From Pleurocapsa sp. CCALA 161 (GTDB lineage: Bacteria > Cyanobacteriota > Cyanobacteriia > Cyanobacteriales > Xenococcaceae): a stretch of DNA of 57,886 bases. The notes beneath the pieces are model-generated. The model was not told where the DNA came from. It saw only the letters and a list, made by a program, of their open reading frames with translations, and ran no database searches. Within the stretch, counting starts at the first letter, position 1, and every line of letters starts with the position of its first letter. The stretch spans positions 1-57,886 of the forward strand of contig NZ_PVWF01000018.1 in assembly GCF_003003995.1 (NCBI RefSeq), given 5' to 3'. Shown here piece after piece: positions 56,274-57,886 of this stretch. The position numbers and the translations under genes were made by a program.

Positions 56274-57053
56274 CTAGAGGGTTTGACCAGGAAATAAGCT
56301 CATTCCTCCAACAAACTGAGTTTCATCAGCTTCAGGCGAGTCTAAAAACTTTTGGTGAACAATGTTGCGAAACTCTTCTAAGTCTGTTTTCCAGTGATTG
56401 AGAAAGTTAGTCATCTGAGTCATTATGCTAGATGATTCTACTGCGCCTAGGTTGACGTTGTAATTAAAGTTACCTGAAAAAAGAATTGCTGCGATGGGAC
56501 TTTCTTGGGGCTTTTGTAATTTTGCCTCAGAAATACTAATCGTCAGTTGGCATCTTTCTAGATGATACATAAGGTTAATACCTGCCTGGAGCGGAGTTTT
56601 GCCAATAAATTTCCATGCCCCTGAACCGAGTAAAGATTCGGTTATATATTGACGCACTGCTTGAGGAGTAGCAGGAAACGGAAGTAAAATTTTAGGACTA
56701 AAGCTCAAGCCCATATATTTGGCGTGAGGCAGTTTTTCCACGTATTTGCCTGCCACTTGCTGGATTGCTATGTCTTGTGATTGTTTATTGGTGAGAGATT
56801 CACTAAAAGTAATGGTGCGAGGTTGAGCATTAATGCCGACACCGTTAGTGAAATTTAATTGAGCAAAATTAGGATTTACTACTGGTTGTTGAGCTAATTG
56901 CCAATCTTGAGGAATAATACCGCTCAATTTGAGAAAATCTTGACCGATTGTGGTGGGAATTAAATCCTGGGCGGCGATAATCAGAGATATTTCTTCAATC
57001 GATTGGGTATTACTTGGTGAATTAATTACGGATGCTACATTTGCTGTTGTCAT
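56274..57053 (-). CDS. conserved hypothetical cyanobacterial protein
   Basis: 259 residues, no signal or membrane segment. EEISLIIAAQDLIPTTIGQDFLKLSGIIPQDW and QLNFTNGVGINAQPRTITFSESL are regular and probably conserved. Mixed alpha/beta, with no catalytic motif seen. It lies 54 bases upstream of rpmF and may share transcription. Function unknown. Confidence 0.65.
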   Translation of the reverse strand: MTTANVASVINSPSNTQSIEEISLIIAAQDLIPTTIGQDFLKLSGIIPQDWQLAQQPVVNPNFAQLNFTNGVGINAQPRTITFSESLTNKQSQDIAIQQVAGKYVEKLPHAKYMGLSFSPKILLPFPATPQAVRQYITESLLGSGAWKFIGKTPLQAGINLMYHLERCQLTISISEAKLQKPQESPIAAILFSGNFNYNVNLGAVESSSIMTQMTNFLNHWKTDLEEFRNIVHQKFLDSPEADETQFVGGMSLFPGQTL

Positions 57054-57297
57054 GAGGATTTAGTCAGCCAAAACTGCCACTTAAGGTGTACAGCCATTCC
57101 CTCCCGCAACGATCCCAAATAATGGGAGTCTTAATTACATCTAAATGTCTTGATAGCAATAAATTTAGTCGCAAGTTTTAGGAATGACCATAAATTAATT
57201 TGCCCAAAAGAGCAGCAAAATACACCAGATTCTAGAATCTCGTCAGCCAGCTAGCGCGATCGCGAATTCCTCAAAAAGAGCTAAGTTTTACTCCTGC

Positions 57298-57886
57298 TTA
57301 GTTGGTTTTTAACTGGTTTGGTTTAGCCTGGCTATTGCTCAAAGGCTCTGGAGTTTTGCTGCCAGTATTAATTGCTTCACTCTTAAGTGTTGATACTGCT
57401 TTGGCGTATTGAGGATCCGCTGGCGTTGCCACTAAATCTGGATTGGTGCTGAGATTAGTTTGATCTGCACGGCTTAAGTCAACCGTAATATCGGGGGCAA
57501 TACCTTTTTTGTTAATATCAACTCCACTAGGAGGATAGTAACGAGCGATCGTTACTGCTAAACCAGAACCATCGGAGAGAGAATGGACAGACTGGACAGT
57601 GCCTTTGCCGTAAGTACGACTACCTACTACTGTCGCTCGGTGGTTTTCTTTTAACGCTCCTGTGAGAATCTCACTGGCGCTGGCAGAATAGCCGTCAACC
57701 AAAACTACCAAAGGTAAGTCAGTTAAAGCTTTACCGTTAGCAGAGAATTTTTCATTCCCTCCTTTGCGGTCAATAGTGGAAACGATCGCTCCTTGAGACA
57801 TCCACATCCGCGCAATTTCTACACCAGAGAATAACAATCCACCTGGATTGCCCCGTAAGTCTAAGATAAAACCAGAAGCTTTTTGT
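57298..57886 (-). CDS. S41 family peptidase (carboxyl-terminal processing protease), 3' part
   Basis: The gene enters the window from the right; only the C-terminal about 195 residues are seen. GFILDLRGNPGGLLFSGVEIARMW, VDGYSASASEILTGAL (catalytic Ser) and GSRTYGKGTVQ (catalytic Lys) are the S41 active site. The tail (about 40 residues, N/T/S/K-rich) is not conserved. Related CtpA proteins process photosystem II protein D1; which Ctp this is cannot be told from the 3' part. Confidence 0.9.
   Translation of the reverse strand, partial: QKASGFILDLRGNPGGLLFSGVEIARMWMSQGAIVSTIDRKGGNEKFSANGKALTDLPLVVLVDGYSASASEILTGALKENHRATVVGSRTYGKGTVQSVHSLSDGSGLAVTIARYYPPSGVDINKKGIAPDITVDLSRADQTNLSTNPDLVATPADPQYAKAVSTLKSEAINTGSKTPEPLSNSQAKPNQLKTN

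Overview
The window is chromosomal DNA from a cyanobacterium with about 40% G+C. The pointers are the octamer GCGATCGC (HIP1) repeated through most of it, a tmRNA with a cyanobacterial-type tag, a split orange-carotenoid-protein pair, cyanophycinase, SipA (DUF3148), the DUF2499/DUF3593 pair and several heptanucleotide tandem repeats. A filamentous or pleurocapsalean lineage would fit, but the sequence alone does not fix the genus.

Left part (1-10.1 kb): a 2TM-domain protein, ssrA (tmRNA) on the minus strand, hemB, then two large exported proteins. The first is a giant adhesin-like protein with four CSLREA/beta-helix modules and an RTX tail; it is interrupted by one frameshift. The second is a CAP-domain protein with RTX repeats. 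Neither has a Sec signal, so type I secretion is likely.

10.2-20.7 kb: a ParA-like ATPase tightly coupled to a PEP-synthase-like protein, then mostly housekeeping genes (SRPBCC protein, ttcA, flavin-reductase-like protein, gloA, a DUF1517-like protein, a GT4, a YqhA-family protein, a RemA-like protein). The section ends with a photoprotective pair, CTDH (OCP C-terminal homologue) followed by HCP (OCP N-terminal homologue).

20.7-23.8 kb: an IS605-type element with divergent tnpA and tnpB. It lies against a truncated membrane flippase gene whose 3' part is missing, and the tnpB frame appears to run out into that gene. gdpD is upstream of the truncated gene.

23.9-32.7 kb: ABC-F ATPase, cysC, a hypothetical protein, a STAS protein, a SodX-like peptidase, an orphan peptide-type solute-binding lipoprotein, a membrane-anchored GT2, a PD40 lipoprotein and a DUF29 protein.

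33-43.2 kb: a long minus-strand run for surface glycan work: a WcbI-like protein, a sulfotransferase, a methyltransferase, a 1331-residue protein with four glycosyltransferase modules, a large TPR protein and an RTX protein. Its left half is AT-rich and lacks HIP1.

43.2-51.2 kb: small and housekeeping genes (coiled-coil protein, glutaredoxin, DUF2499/DUF3593, a small exported peptide, prfB with its programmed +1 frameshift, sipA, a sulfite-oxidase-like protein, cphB, a glutathionyl-hydroquinone reductase).

51.2-56 kb: an accessory block lying between two transposase relics: an AAA+ ATPase, a divergent TIR-domain protein with an unrecognised C-terminal domain, and a convergent cupin-like protein. 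This is the best candidate in the window for an undescribed, possibly defensive, system. The window closes with rpmF (L32), a conserved hypothetical gene and the 3' end of an S41 (Ctp) protease gene.
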